In this document: positions 37,477 to 46,025 of the stretch, piece by piece
Layout of the letters: every line of letters begins with the position of its first letter
Numbering within the stretch: position 1 is the first letter of the stretch
Assembly (NCBI RefSeq): GCF_003331055.1
Contig: NZ_PUQD01000029.1
Coordinates: 1-63,091 of the forward strand
DNA: 63,091 bases
DNA from: Pseudomonas sp. AFG_SD02_1510_Pfu_092
GTDB lineage: Bacteria > Pseudomonadota > Gammaproteobacteria > Pseudomonadales > Pseudomonadaceae
Reading direction: 5' to 3'
Program-made: the position numbers and the translations under genes
Notes under the pieces: generated by a model
Databases searched by the model: none
Seen by the model: only the letters and a program-made list of their open reading frames with translations
What the model was told of the DNA's origin: nothing

Positions 37477-39660
37477 ATGTCATCGAGCTCGTTCCGTCAG
37501 TCACTGCGTCGCCTGTGGGGCCAAGACAAGTTCAGCTACAGCATCCGGGTCACCATCGCCCTCACCGGCAGCCTGGCCCTGTGCTGGTACCAGAACGAGA
37601 TGGCCCTGCTGATTCCGCTGTTCCTCGGCATCATCGCCAGCGCCCTGGCCGAAACCGACGACAGCTGGCAGGGCCGTCTCAGCGCCCTGGCCGTTACCCT
37701 GGTGTGTTTTGCCATCGCCGCGCTGGCGGTCGAGCTGCTGTTCCCCTACCCGTGGATCTTCGTCGTTGCCCTGGCCGTGGCCGCCTTCGGCCTGACCATG
37801 CTCGGTGCCCTCGGCGAACGCTATGGGGCCATCGCCTCGGCGACGCTGATTACCTCGGTGTACACCATGATCGGTGTGGACCAGCGCGGCGGCCAGGTCA
37901 CCGATTTCTGGCATGAGCCACTGCTGCTGGTGGCGGGGGCGGCCTGGTACGGGCTGCTGTCGGTGCTGTGGCAAGCGCTGTTTTCCAACCAGCCCGTGCA
38001 GCAGAGCCTGGCCAGGCTGTTCTTCGAGCTGGGCAGCTACCTCAAGCTCAAGGCCAGCCTGTTCGAACCCGTGCGCACCCTCGACGTCGAAGCCCGGCGC
38101 CTGGAACTGGCCCAGCAGAACGGCAAGGTGGTGGCGGCACTCAACGCGGCCAAGGAAATCATCCTGCACCGGGTGGGCAACAGCCAGCCCAACTCCAAGG
38201 TCAGCCGTTACCTCAAGCTGTACTTCCTGGCCCAGGACATCCATGAGCGGGTCAGTGCTTCGCACTACCCCTACAACGCGCTGACCGAGGCTTTTTTCCA
38301 CAGCGACGTGATGTTCCGCTGCCAGCGCCTGCTGCGCAAACAGGGTTCGTCCTGCCAGGAACTGGCCCGCTCGATCCGCCTGCGCCAGCCGTTCGTGCTG
38401 GCCAGCGGTTACCCCGAAGCCCTCGAGGACCTCAACGCCTCGCTGGAACACTTGCGCACGCAGAACAACCCAGCCTGGCGCAGCCTGCTGCGTTCGCTGC
38501 GGGCACTGGCGGTCAACCTGGCGACGCTGGACCGCCTGCTCAGCGCTGCCAGCAACCCGGACAGCCTCGCCGATGCCAGCGACAGCAGCCTGCTCGACCG
38601 CTCGCCGCGCTCGCTGAAGGATGTGTGGACCCGCCTGCGCACCCAGCTGACACCGACTTCGCTGCTGTTCCGCCATGCCCTGCGCCTGCCGCTGGCGTTA
38701 TCGATCGGCTATGGCATGGTGCACCTGATCCACCCGACCCAAGGCTACTGGATAATCCTGACCACGCTGTTCGTGTGCCAGCCCAACTACGGTGCAACCC
38801 GGCGCAAGCTGGTCCAGCGTATCATCGGCACCGCCGTCGGCCTGACGGTGGGCTGGGCGTTGTTCGACCTGTTCCCCAACCCGGTCATCCAGTCGCTGTT
38901 CGCCGTGGTCGCCGGGGTGGTGTTCTTCGTCAACCGTACCACCCGCTACACCTTGGCCACGGCCGCGATCACGCTGATGGTGCTGTTCTGCTTCAACCAG
39001 ATCGGCGATGGCTATGGCCTGTTCCTGCCACGGTTGTTCGATACCCTGGTCGGCAGCCTGATCGCCATTCTTGCGGTGTTCCTGTTCCTCCCCGACTGGC
39101 AGGGGCGGCGCCTGAACAAGGCACTGGCCAATACCCTCACCTGCGCCAGCGTGTACCTGCGGCAAATCATGCAACAGTATGCCCACGGCAAGCGCGACGA
39201 CCTGGCCTACCGCCTGGCCCGGCGCAACGCCCACAATGCTGACGCCGCGCTGTCCACCACCTTGGCCAACATGCTGATGGAGCCGGGGCATTTTCGCAAA
39301 GAGGCCGACGTCGGCTTCCGCTTCCTGGTGCTCTCGCACACGTTGCTCAGCTACCTCTCGGGGCTGGGCGCGCACCGCGACACGGCATTGCCGGCGGAAG
39401 TACAGGAGCAGTTGATCGACGGTGCCGGGCAAAGCCTGGCCAACAGCCTGGACGAGATTGCCAACGGCCTTGCCGCGCGGTTACCGGTGGCGATTCACAG
39501 TGATGCCGAAGAGGCGCTGGCCAATGCCCTGGAGCAGATGCCCGAAGAGCTGGATGAGCATCAGCGTCTGGTGCAGACGCAGTTGGCATTGATCTGCCGG
39601 CAGTTGGGGCCGTTGCGGACGTTGGCGGCGCACCTGATCAAGGACGGTGCACCGGCCTGA
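37477..39660 (+). CDS. yccS: YccS/YhfK-type inner membrane protein (FUSC family)
   Basis: 727 aa, two blocks of about six membrane helices (about 25-155 and 390-535) each followed by a soluble helical region, the FUSC duplication. The second block has LALSIGYGMVHLIHPTQGYW, then FVCQPNYGATRRKLVQRIIG, the conserved motif of the family. Length fits YccS (about 720). Related proteins (AaeB, aromatic-acid exporters) suggest an export role, but there is no adjacent membrane-fusion gene, and YccS function is not established. Confidence 0.9.
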   Translation: MSSSSFRQSLRRLWGQDKFSYSIRVTIALTGSLALCWYQNEMALLIPLFLGIIASALAETDDSWQGRLSALAVTLVCFAIAALAVELLFPYPWIFVVALAVAAFGLTMLGALGERYGAIASATLITSVYTMIGVDQRGGQVTDFWHEPLLLVAGAAWYGLLSVLWQALFSNQPVQQSLARLFFELGSYLKLKASLFEPVRTLDVEARRLELAQQNGKVVAALNAAKEIILHRVGNSQPNSKVSRYLKLYFLAQDIHERVSASHYPYNALTEAFFHSDVMFRCQRLLRKQGSSCQELARSIRLRQPFVLASGYPEALEDLNASLEHLRTQNNPAWRSLLRSLRALAVNLATLDRLLSAASNPDSLADASDSSLLDRSPRSLKDVWTRLRTQLTPTSLLFRHALRLPLALSIGYGMVHLIHPTQGYWIILTTLFVCQPNYGATRRKLVQRIIGTAVGLTVGWALFDLFPNPVIQSLFAVVAGVVFFVNRTTRYTLATAAITLMVLFCFNQIGDGYGLFLPRLFDTLVGSLIAILAVFLFLPDWQGRRLNKALANTLTCASVYLRQIMQQYAHGKRDDLAYRLARRNAHNADAALSTTLANMLMEPGHFRKEADVGFRFLVLSHTLLSYLSGLGAHRDTALPAEVQEQLIDGAGQSLANSLDEIANGLAARLPVAIHSDAEEALANALEQMPEELDEHQRLVQTQLALICRQLGPLRTLAAHLIKDGAPA

Positions 39661-39678
39661 ATGCATTGTTACCTGCTC

Positions 39679-39778
39679 TGGCCTCTTCGCGGGTAAACCC
39701 GCTCCCACAGGAGCCCTACAAGTTTCGGGATCTGTGTAATACCTGTGGGAGCGGGTTCACCCGCGAAGAGGCCGGCAC
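39679..39778. repeat. REP pair, GCGGGTTCACCCGC type
   Basis: Inverted units TTCGCGGGTAAACCCGCTCC and GGGAGCGGGTTCACCCGCGA are separated by about 31 bases. They lie between the convergent 3' ends of yccS and the solute-binding protein gene. Confidence 0.85.
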
Positions 39779-39789
39779 AGACCGCAGCA

Positions 39790-40527
39790 TCAAAACCCAT
39801 GCTGGCGCAAAAGCCGCGCATAGCTGCCGTCAGCCTTCATCGCCGCAATCGCCCGCTCGAACCGTTCGACGATCCGCTGATGCTCGGGATGCTTCAGGCT
39901 GACCAGAATATGCAGGGTGTTCTCCGCCAGCGGCGGGTCCACCAGCAGCACCCCGTCGCGCACGGCCTGAGGCTCGCGCTGCAGGTTGTAGCGAGCCACG
40001 TATTCATCCTCCACCGCCAGCTTCACCCGCCCTGCCGCCAGCATGCGCACCGCCGAGGAAAAATTGCGCACCGGCACCTTGTGCAAGCGAGTGTCGCCAT
40101 CGAACTCGGGTGAGTAGGCGTAATCGCGTACCACGGCAATGCTGTAGGGGTGCAAGTCCGACTGCTGCTTGTAGCGGAACGCCTCGCCCTTGCGTTGCAG
40201 CAGGCGAATGCGGTTGCTCAGATAGGCGCTGGAAAACTGCCCGATGCGGGCACGCGAATCGTTGTACCAGGCATTGATGAGCACGTCGTAACGCCCCTCA
40301 CCCACCCCCAGCAACGCCCGCGCCCATGGCGCTTCTTCGAACACGCTGGTGTAGCCGGCGCGGGCCAGCGCCGTGGTGACGATGCTGGTCGCAAGGCCAC
40401 CGCCCGGCATCCCGGCATCGGTGAACGGCGGCCATTTGTCCGCTACCAGGCGCAGCTTGTCGTTAGCCTGGGCAGGGGTCGCAAGCATCATTGCCAGTAA
40501 TCCCAGAACACAAAGCAGTGGCCGCAT
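39790..40527 (-). CDS. Periplasmic solute-binding protein, family 3-like, orphan
   Basis: 245 aa from ATG 40527, with AAAGGA 7 bases upstream. Signal peptide MRPLLCVLGLLAMMLATPAQA, probable cleavage after AQA. The mature part begins DKLRLVADKWPPFTD, typical of SBP_bac_3 proteins, and ends with the two-lobe fold. No ABC permease or ATPase is nearby, so it may be an orphan receptor or a partner of a distant transporter or sensor. Ligand unknown. A charged amino acid or similar small molecule is the family default only. Confidence 0.85.
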   Translation of the reverse strand: MRPLLCVLGLLAMMLATPAQANDKLRLVADKWPPFTDAGMPGGGLATSIVTTALARAGYTSVFEEAPWARALLGVGEGRYDVLINAWYNDSRARIGQFSSAYLSNRIRLLQRKGEAFRYKQQSDLHPYSIAVVRDYAYSPEFDGDTRLHKVPVRNFSSAVRMLAAGRVKLAVEDEYVARYNLQREPQAVRDGVLLVDPPLAENTLHILVSLKHPEHQRIVERFERAIAAMKADGSYARLLRQHGF

Positions 40528-40680
40528 GCTCAAGTCCTTTCGCAATGGAGGGCACACATTGCCGACGAGATTACACAAAGCCGCTGCCCGGGGCAGCGGC
40601 CAATAGTGTCATTTAGCCTCTATTTTGGCCGAGTGCGTGCACCATGCGATGATCGGCAGCCCATTCAAGGAGTTCGTACC

Positions 40681-41133
40681 ATGTCCATCGACTGGCTTTG
40701 CAAGCACCATTCCGACCTTGGCAAGGAGCAGCTCTATGCCATCTTGCAGTTGCGCACGGAAGTGTTCGTGGTCGAGCAGCGCTGTGCGTATCAGGAAGTC
40801 GATGGCCAGGACCTGACCGGCGATACCCTGCACCTGATGGCCTGGCAGGAAGACCAGCTGGTGGCCTACCTGCGCCTGCTCGACCCGCAATCCCAAGGTG
40901 GCGATGTGGTGATCGGGCGGGTCGTCACGGCGCCGGCGGCGCGCGGGTTGAAGCTGGGGCACACGTTGCTGCTGAAGGGGCTGGAAGCGGCGGAGCACTG
41001 CTGGCCGGGGGTGCCGGTGTACCTGTCGGCACAGGCGCATTTGCAGAAGTTCTATGCCGGCCATGGGTTCGTGGCGGTGGGTGAGGAATATCTTGAAGAC
41101 GATATTCCACATATCGGGATGCGCAAGGGTTGA
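40681..41133 (+). CDS. GNAT N-acetyltransferase, ElaA-like
   Basis: 150 aa. It has the ElaA pattern LYAILQLRTEVFVVEQRCAY near the N-terminus, an acetyl-CoA loop in GRVVTAPAARGLKLGHTLLL (R/Q-x-x-G-x-G/A variant) and the C-terminal FYAGHGFVAVGEEYLEDDIP. It is a cytoplasmic acetyltransferase with unknown substrate. ATG 40681 lies after an AAGGAG 14 bases upstream, a somewhat long spacing. It appears monocistronic. Confidence 0.9.
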   Translation: MSIDWLCKHHSDLGKEQLYAILQLRTEVFVVEQRCAYQEVDGQDLTGDTLHLMAWQEDQLVAYLRLLDPQSQGGDVVIGRVVTAPAARGLKLGHTLLLKGLEAAEHCWPGVPVYLSAQAHLQKFYAGHGFVAVGEEYLEDDIPHIGMRKG

Positions 41134-41170
41134 GTTACCGCTCCCACAGGGAATGCGCCAGCCTTTCGCT

Positions 41171-41467
41171 TCAGGGGTAGCCCAACACGTCGCGGATCTG
41201 CCGCAGATGCCGGATGATCCACTGCTTGTCGATCGCCCCCCAGTCATGAATGCGGTAGTGCCCGGCATGGTTGCGCGCACCTTCCTGCTGTTCGAATTCG
41301 CAGACGATATCCAGGTCGGCCAGGGCGGCGATGGTGTCCTGAGCGGTACGCCGGGGCATACCGGTGGCTTCCATCAGGGCGGGCACGCTGGTCGCGGTCT
41401 GGCTGTCGATCAGCCAGGCCACGTAGAGACGGCGGTAGAAGCTGCTCTTGGTCTTGCTCACTTCCAT
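41171..41467 (-). CDS. Small winged helix-turn-helix protein
   Basis: 98 aa, almost entirely one winged-helix domain: the predicted recognition region is TSVPALMEATGMPRRTAQDT followed by a wing (VCEFEQQEGARNHAGHYRIH). The C-terminus WIIRHLRQIRDVLGY is helical and may dimerise. It is 12 bp after the YgjP-like gene on the same strand, probably co-transcribed. Conserved in Pseudomonas from memory, target unknown. Confidence 0.8.
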   Translation of the reverse strand: MEVSKTKSSFYRRLYVAWLIDSQTATSVPALMEATGMPRRTAQDTIAALADLDIVCEFEQQEGARNHAGHYRIHDWGAIDKQWIIRHLRQIRDVLGYP

Positions 41468-41479
41468 GCTGCGTGTTCC

Positions 41480-41980
41480 TTAGAGATTGCCCGGCAGCTC
41501 CCGATAGGTCAGGTAGACGCGCAGGTCGAATTCCAGTTGGTGGTAGTCCGGCTCCATGTGCTGGCAGAGCTGGTAGAACGCCTTGTTGTGGTCGCGCTCG
41601 CGCAGGTGAGCCAGTTCGTGCACCACGATCATGCGCAAAAATTGCGGCGCGGCCTCCTTGAACAGCGAGGCAATGCGGATTTCCTTCTTCGCCTTGAGCT
41701 TGCCGCCCTGCACCCTCGATACCGCCGTGTTCAGGCCCAGGGCCCGATGCGTCAGGTCGAGGCGGCTGTCGAACAGCACCTTGTCCAGGTTCGGCGCGCT
41801 GCGCAGGTATTGCTGGCGCAAATCCTGGGCATAGCCGTACAGCGCCTTGTCGCTTTGCACATCATGGCGGTCCGGATAGCGGCGCTGCAGGTACTCGCCC
41901 AGGCGGTCGCTGTCGATCATCTGCCGCACCTGCTGTTGCAGGTGCGGGGGGTAGGCTTGCAAGTAACGTAATACGGTCAT
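41480..41980 (-). CDS. YgjP-like (M48/DUF45-type) metallopeptidase domain protein
   Basis: 166 aa from ATG 41980 (MTVLRYLQAYPPHLQQQVRQ). The zinc motif HELAHL with a downstream DHNKAFY (third ligand) is that of the YgjP/SprT-like group. The rest, KLKAKKEIRIASLFKEAAPQ, precedes the helix with the motif, as in DUF45 proteins. No signal peptide, so cytoplasmic. Substrate unknown; related SprT domains act on protein-DNA crosslinks. Its upstream end lies 39 bp after the stop of the cfcR gene, so read-through is possible. Confidence 0.85.
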   Translation of the reverse strand: MTVLRYLQAYPPHLQQQVRQMIDSDRLGEYLQRRYPDRHDVQSDKALYGYAQDLRQQYLRSAPNLDKVLFDSRLDLTHRALGLNTAVSRVQGGKLKAKKEIRIASLFKEAAPQFLRMIVVHELAHLRERDHNKAFYQLCQHMEPDYHQLEFDLRVYLTYRELPGNL

Positions 41981-42019
41981 GGCGCTGCATTCGGTGAAAC
42001 GAATGCCGATTCTAGCCAA

Positions 42020-44146
42020 TCATGGCCCGGGCCAGGAGAAAATTGCCGGGAAGTCGCTGGCGTCCGCCGCCGTGAGCGGGTGAGCCACCAAAAAGCCCTG
42101 CACGTACTCACAGCCGTTGGCCTTGAGCCAGGCGGCCTGGGCCTGGGTCTCCACGCCTTCGGCAATGACCGTGATCTGGTAGTCGGCGCACAGCCCGACA
42201 ACGCTGCGTACCAGCGCGGCATCCACCGCCGAGTCCGGCAGGCGCGCCACCAGGTGGCGGTCGAGCTTGAGGGTATCGATCGGCAGGTCACGCAACATGC
42301 GCAACGAACAGTCACCCGCACCAAAATCGTCCAGCGCCACCCGCACGCCCAGATCGCGCAAGCGGTGGATCTGTTTCACCGCGGCATCGATGTTGTACAT
42401 CAGCGAGGTTTCCGCCACTTCTACCTCAAGTTGCGCCGGGTCCAGCTGGTACAGCTGGATGACCCGTTGCAGCTCGTCGACCAGGCTGGGCATGACGAAC
42501 TGCGCGCGGCTCAGGCTGATCCCCAGAACCAGCTCGGCCGGGAAACGTTGATACCAGGCCTGGCGCTGCGCGGCCCCCTGGCGGTAGATCCAGCTGGCCA
42601 GGCGGTTGATCAGGCGCGCTTCCTCCAGCAGCGGTATGAACAGCCCTGGCGGTACGTCGCCAACGCTGGGGTGCTGCCAGCGCAGCAACGCCTCGAAGCC
42701 ACGCAGGCGGCCATCGTGGAAGCCGACCTGCGGCTGGTAGACCAGGGTGAAATCCTGCTGCTCGACCGCCGTGCGCACGCTGTCCTCGAGCATCAGCCGC
42801 GAGCGTGCCCGGCCGTTCAGTTCCTGATCGTAGAAGCGATACTGCTGGCGCCCGGCCTGCTTGGCCGCATACATCGCGGCATCGGCGGCGCGCAGCAGGC
42901 CTTCCACATTGGCGCCGCAATCCGGGTAGGTCGCAATGCCGATGCTCACCCCAAGGCACACATCCAGCCCTTCGACCTGGTGGCTGATGGAAATGCGTTC
43001 CAGCAAGCGCTCGGCATAGCGCCCGGCCTGTTCCGGGTAAGGCAGGCTGTCGAACAGTGCGGTGAACTCGTCACCGCCCATGCGCGCCAGCAGCGCTTCA
43101 GTGCCCAGGCAATCCTTGAGCTGTTCGGCCACCCAGTGCAGCACCCGGTCACCCGCATCATGGCCGAGCGAATCGTTGATGCGCTTGAAACCATCCAGGT
43201 CCATGTACATCAGTGCCTGCGCCTTGTCCGAGCGCTCGTTGCGCAGCAGCACGCCTTCGGCGGCCTGATAGAAACCGCGGCGGTTGAGCAGGCCGGTGAG
43301 CGGGTCGGTGACCGCCTGGTATTCCAGCTGCTGGTGCAGGTTGCGCACCGCCGACATGTCCAGCACGGTGACCACCATGGCGTGCTGGTCGGCAGGCAGC
43401 GGTGAACATGACAGCGCCACCGGCACCAGTTCGCCGCCCGAGGTCCGCAGTTGGGCATCGTGCACGCGGAAGATGCGCCGTTCCAGGTAGGCCTGGTAAA
43501 ACTCCGATTCATTCCACAGGCTGGCATTGGCCAGCTGCATCAGGTCGAGCAGGCCGGTGCCCTGCAACTGCTGCACCGGCACCGACAACAAGCGCGAGAT
43601 GGCCGGGTTGGCAAAGCTGATGAGGCCTTGCGCGTCCACCACCAGAATGCCTTCGGCAGCGTTGTCGAGGATCGACGCGTTGAACGCCCGGGCCGTTTCC
43701 AGCTCGCGGGTCAGGCGTTGCAGCATGCGTCGGTTGCGTTGCTGGTCGAGCAGCGCCTGAACCTTGGGCTTGAGGATTTGCGGGTCGAACGGCTTGAACA
43801 TGTAGTCCACGGCACCGCTGGCGTAGCCTTTGAGCACGGCCGCTTCGGACTGTTCGTTGGCGGTGAGGAAAATGATCGGGGTCAGCCGGGTGCGCTGGCT
43901 GCCGCGCATCAGCCGGGCAACTTCGAAGCCGTCCATTTCCGGCATCTGCACATCCAGCAGCACCAGGTCGACATCGTGTTCAAGCAACGCGCTCAAGGCT
44001 TCCATCCCTGAGGTTGCGGTCAATACGTGCCAATCCTGACGAGCGAGCAAGGCCCGCATGCTGGTGAGATTTTCGGGGTAATCGTCTACCACCAGAAGAA
44101 CCGAGTTGCCATCCAGTGGCTGAGGGTGAGGGTGAGCGCCATCCAT
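42020..44146 (-). CDS. cfcR: REC-PAS-GGDEF-EAL response regulator, CfcR (Rup4959)-like
   Basis: 708 aa. Receiver domain 15-130 (LLVVDDYPENL; phospho-acceptor Asp65 in VLLDVQMPEMDG; FKPFD). A PAS domain follows at about 160-275, then GGDEF 357-361 (ARMGGDEFTAL, intact active site, no RxxD inhibitory site upstream) and EAL 485-487 (FEALLRWQHP). The EAL metal-site Asn of the usual N-x-S-x-R-Q segment is Ser544 here (GISLSRAQF). DDFGAG and AEGVET are kept. P. putida CfcR beside fda makes c-di-GMP in stationary phase under RpoS and a hybrid kinase. Predicted net cyclase. Confidence 0.88.
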   Translation of the reverse strand: MDGAHPHPQPLDGNSVLLVVDDYPENLTSMRALLARQDWHVLTATSGMEALSALLEHDVDLVLLDVQMPEMDGFEVARLMRGSQRTRLTPIIFLTANEQSEAAVLKGYASGAVDYMFKPFDPQILKPKVQALLDQQRNRRMLQRLTRELETARAFNASILDNAAEGILVVDAQGLISFANPAISRLLSVPVQQLQGTGLLDLMQLANASLWNESEFYQAYLERRIFRVHDAQLRTSGGELVPVALSCSPLPADQHAMVVTVLDMSAVRNLHQQLEYQAVTDPLTGLLNRRGFYQAAEGVLLRNERSDKAQALMYMDLDGFKRINDSLGHDAGDRVLHWVAEQLKDCLGTEALLARMGGDEFTALFDSLPYPEQAGRYAERLLERISISHQVEGLDVCLGVSIGIATYPDCGANVEGLLRAADAAMYAAKQAGRQQYRFYDQELNGRARSRLMLEDSVRTAVEQQDFTLVYQPQVGFHDGRLRGFEALLRWQHPSVGDVPPGLFIPLLEEARLINRLASWIYRQGAAQRQAWYQRFPAELVLGISLSRAQFVMPSLVDELQRVIQLYQLDPAQLEVEVAETSLMYNIDAAVKQIHRLRDLGVRVALDDFGAGDCSLRMLRDLPIDTLKLDRHLVARLPDSAVDAALVRSVVGLCADYQITVIAEGVETQAQAAWLKANGCEYVQGFLVAHPLTAADASDFPAIFSWPGP

Positions 44147-44322
44147 GCTGCTTCTCTGTTATGTGAACGACTTCAAGATACGCTTGGATCCAGTAGTACT
44201 CTAGACCTGAGCGGGCAACACGCAATGCAATCAGAACGCTATCAATGCCTCAACTGTACGGTAGCCGACTAACGGTCGCTCTGCCGGGATTATTGCCGGG
44301 GTCCAACGCCCCTCCATAAATG
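44147..44322. other. cfcR upstream region
   Basis: Between the cfcR start and the shared terminator. A stationary-phase promoter is expected from work on P. putida CfcR. I see loose candidates on the minus strand such as GCGTATCTTG near 44183, but none fits the RpoS -10 consensus well enough to assign. Confidence 0.3.
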
Positions 44323-44349
44323 AAAAAACCCGCATCGCTGCGGGTTTTT
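44323..44349. terminator. Bidirectional intrinsic terminator of fda
   Basis: CCCGCA and TGCGGG form the stem, flanked by AAAAAA on the left and TTTTT on the right. It serves fda on the minus strand, 15 bp after its stop, and would also stop plus-strand transcription. It separates fda from cfcR. Confidence 0.9.
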
Positions 44350-44364
44350 CATGCTGCCGGAAGA

Positions 44365-45429
44365 TCAGTTGACCTTGGCCGCCAGTTCGCCTTTCAGGTA
44401 GCGCTGGTACATGCCTTCCAGGGAGATCGGCTTGATCTTCGAGGCATTGCCGGCAGTGCCGAAGGCTTCGTAACGGGCGATGCACACGTCACGCATGGCC
44501 TTGACGGTTTCGCCGAAGAACTTGCGTGGGTCGAACTCGCTCGGGTTCTGCGCCATCAGGCGGCGCATGGCACCGGTGGAAGCCAGACGCAGGTCGGTGT
44601 CGATGTTGACCTTGCGCACGCCGTGCTTGATGCCTTCGACGATTTCCTCGACCGGTACGCCGTAGGTTTCCTTGATGTCACCGCCGTACTGGTTGATGAT
44701 CGCCAGCCACTCTTGCGGGACCGAGGACGAACCGTGCATCACCAGGTGGGTGTTGGGGATGCGCTTGTGGATTTCCTTGATACGGTCGATGGCCAGCACG
44801 TCACCGGTTGGTGGCTTGGTGAACTTGTAGGCACCGTGGCTGGTGCCGATGGCGATCGCCAGGGCGTCGACCTGGGTCTTCTTGACGAAGTCGGCAGCCT
44901 CTTCCGGGTCGGTCAGCATCTGGCTGTGGTCCAGCACGCCTTCGGCGCCGATGCCATCTTCTTCACCGGCCATGCCGGTTTCCAGCGAACCCAGGCAGCC
45001 CAGCTCGCCCTCTACCGAAACACCGCAGGCGTGCGCCATGGCCACGGTCTGCTGGGTAACGCGGACGTTGTACTCGTAGTCGGTCGGGGTCTTGCCGTCT
45101 TCACCCAGCGAGCCGTCCATCATCACCGAGCTGAAGCCCAGCTGAATCGAACGCTGGCAGACGTCAGGGCTGGTGCCGTGGTCCTGGTGCATGCACACCG
45201 GGATATGCGGGAATTCTTCGATGGCAGCCAGGATCAGGTGGCGCAGGAACGGGGCGCCGGCGTATTTGCGGGCACCGGCCGAAGCCTGGACGATCACCGG
45301 AGAGTCGGTCTTGTCGGCCGCTTCCATGATGGCGCGCATCTGCTCGAGGTTGTTGACGTTGAAAGCTGGTACGCCGTAACCGAACTCGGCGGCGTGGTCC
45401 AGCATCTGGCGCATGCTAATGAGTGCCAT
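44365..45429 (-). CDS. fda: Class II fructose-1,6-bisphosphate aldolase
   Basis: 354 aa from ATG 45429 ([19 protein letters not shown]), the length of the Calvin-cycle-type subfamily (CbbA). Zinc ligands are seen in [16 protein letters not shown] (near residue 80) and [12 protein letters not shown]. It cleaves fructose 1,6-bisphosphate, used mainly for gluconeogenesis in Pseudomonas, which lacks phosphofructokinase. In P. putida, as I recall, pgk and epd lie upstream of fda; here a lysozyme-inhibitor lipoprotein and then a pykA-linked region follow instead. Confidence 0.95.
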   Translation of the reverse strand: MALISMRQMLDHAAEFGYGVPAFNVNNLEQMRAIMEAADKTDSPVIVQASAGARKYAGAPFLRHLILAAIEEFPHIPVCMHQDHGTSPDVCQRSIQLGFSSVMMDGSLGEDGKTPTDYEYNVRVTQQTVAMAHACGVSVEGELGCLGSLETGMAGEEDGIGAEGVLDHSQMLTDPEEAADFVKKTQVDALAIAIGTSHGAYKFTKPPTGDVLAIDRIKEIHKRIPNTHLVMHGSSSVPQEWLAIINQYGGDIKETYGVPVEEIVEGIKHGVRKVNIDTDLRLASTGAMRRLMAQNPSEFDPRKFFGETVKAMRDVCIARYEAFGTAGNASKIKPISLEGMYQRYLKGELAAKVN

Positions 45430-45529
45430 TGTGTATCTCTCTCCCGACAAGCGTCGTTTGTTTCGTGCAAGCCTGCCGCAGGGGCGGTTGCTGTTCAAGT
45501 TGTGTGGGCCACCGTCGCGGCCCGGCCAG

Positions 45530-45859
45530 TCACGGTGCCTTGCAGCCCCGCCCAATCAGATCGTTGGTTGCCACCCAGTACACCAGGCCTTCTTCGCCCT
45601 TGGTGTGGAAGGCCAGCATGCCATCGCTGTACAGCGCACCCGAGGCGCCCGGTTCGGCCTTCAGCCGATAGACCTGGTCGCCGCCACCCAGCCGCACATC
45701 GACCTGGTCGCGTTGCGCATCGGCAAAGCGCCATAGCACTTCAGCCTGGGTGTCGCAGACCCAGCGGGTCCAGTTGTCTGCCGGGGCGGGTTGCGCCGGC
45801 TGCAGCAGTGAGCATCCTGCCAGTGTCGCCAGGGCCGTCACGGCCAGAAGCGCTTTCAT
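45530..45859 (-). CDS. MliC-family C-type lysozyme inhibitor lipoprotein
   Basis: 109 aa. Lipoprotein signal [18 protein letters not shown], lipobox LAGC. The mature part holds the MliC signature [20 protein letters not shown] near the middle, where the loop with Ser/Lys contacts lysozyme in characterised members. It protects peptidoglycan from host-type lysozyme at the outer membrane. It is located 100 bp upstream of fda on the same strand, with a REP pair just beyond its 5' end. Confidence 0.88.
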   Translation of the reverse strand: MKALLAVTALATLAGCSLLQPAQPAPADNWTRWVCDTQAEVLWRFADAQRDQVDVRLGGGDQVYRLKAEPGASGALYSDGMLAFHTKGEEGLVYWVATNDLIGRGCKAP

Positions 45860-45875
45860 TCAGTTTCCTCGATTT

Positions 45876-45991
45876 GGGGCTGCTGTGCAGCCCATCGCCG
45901 GCAAGCCAGCTCCCACAGGATTGCACCATGCCTGAGGTTTGCACATTGCCTGTGGGAGCTGGCTTGCCGGCGAATGGGGCGCAAAGCGCCC
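45876..45991. repeat. REP pair, CTGGCTTGCCGG type
   Basis: Inverted units (CGCCGGCAAGCCAGCTCCCA and GGGAGCTGGCTTGCCGGCGA) separated by about 33 bases, with outer flanks that also pair (GGGGCTGCTGTGCAGCCC to the left; GGGGCGCAAAGCGCCCCC to the right are each hairpins). It lies between two divergent genes, which is less common than the 3'-end positions of other REPs here. Confidence 0.85.
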
Positions 45992-46025
45992 CCAGAAAAT
46001 CAACAGCTGGAAGAGATAGCTGACC

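Noticed and set aside
40606..40680. Upstream start for the GNAT gene
   Set aside because: The frame is open from 40606 but the leader residues are not conserved-looking, while the ATG at 40681 gives a standard ElaA-like N-terminus.
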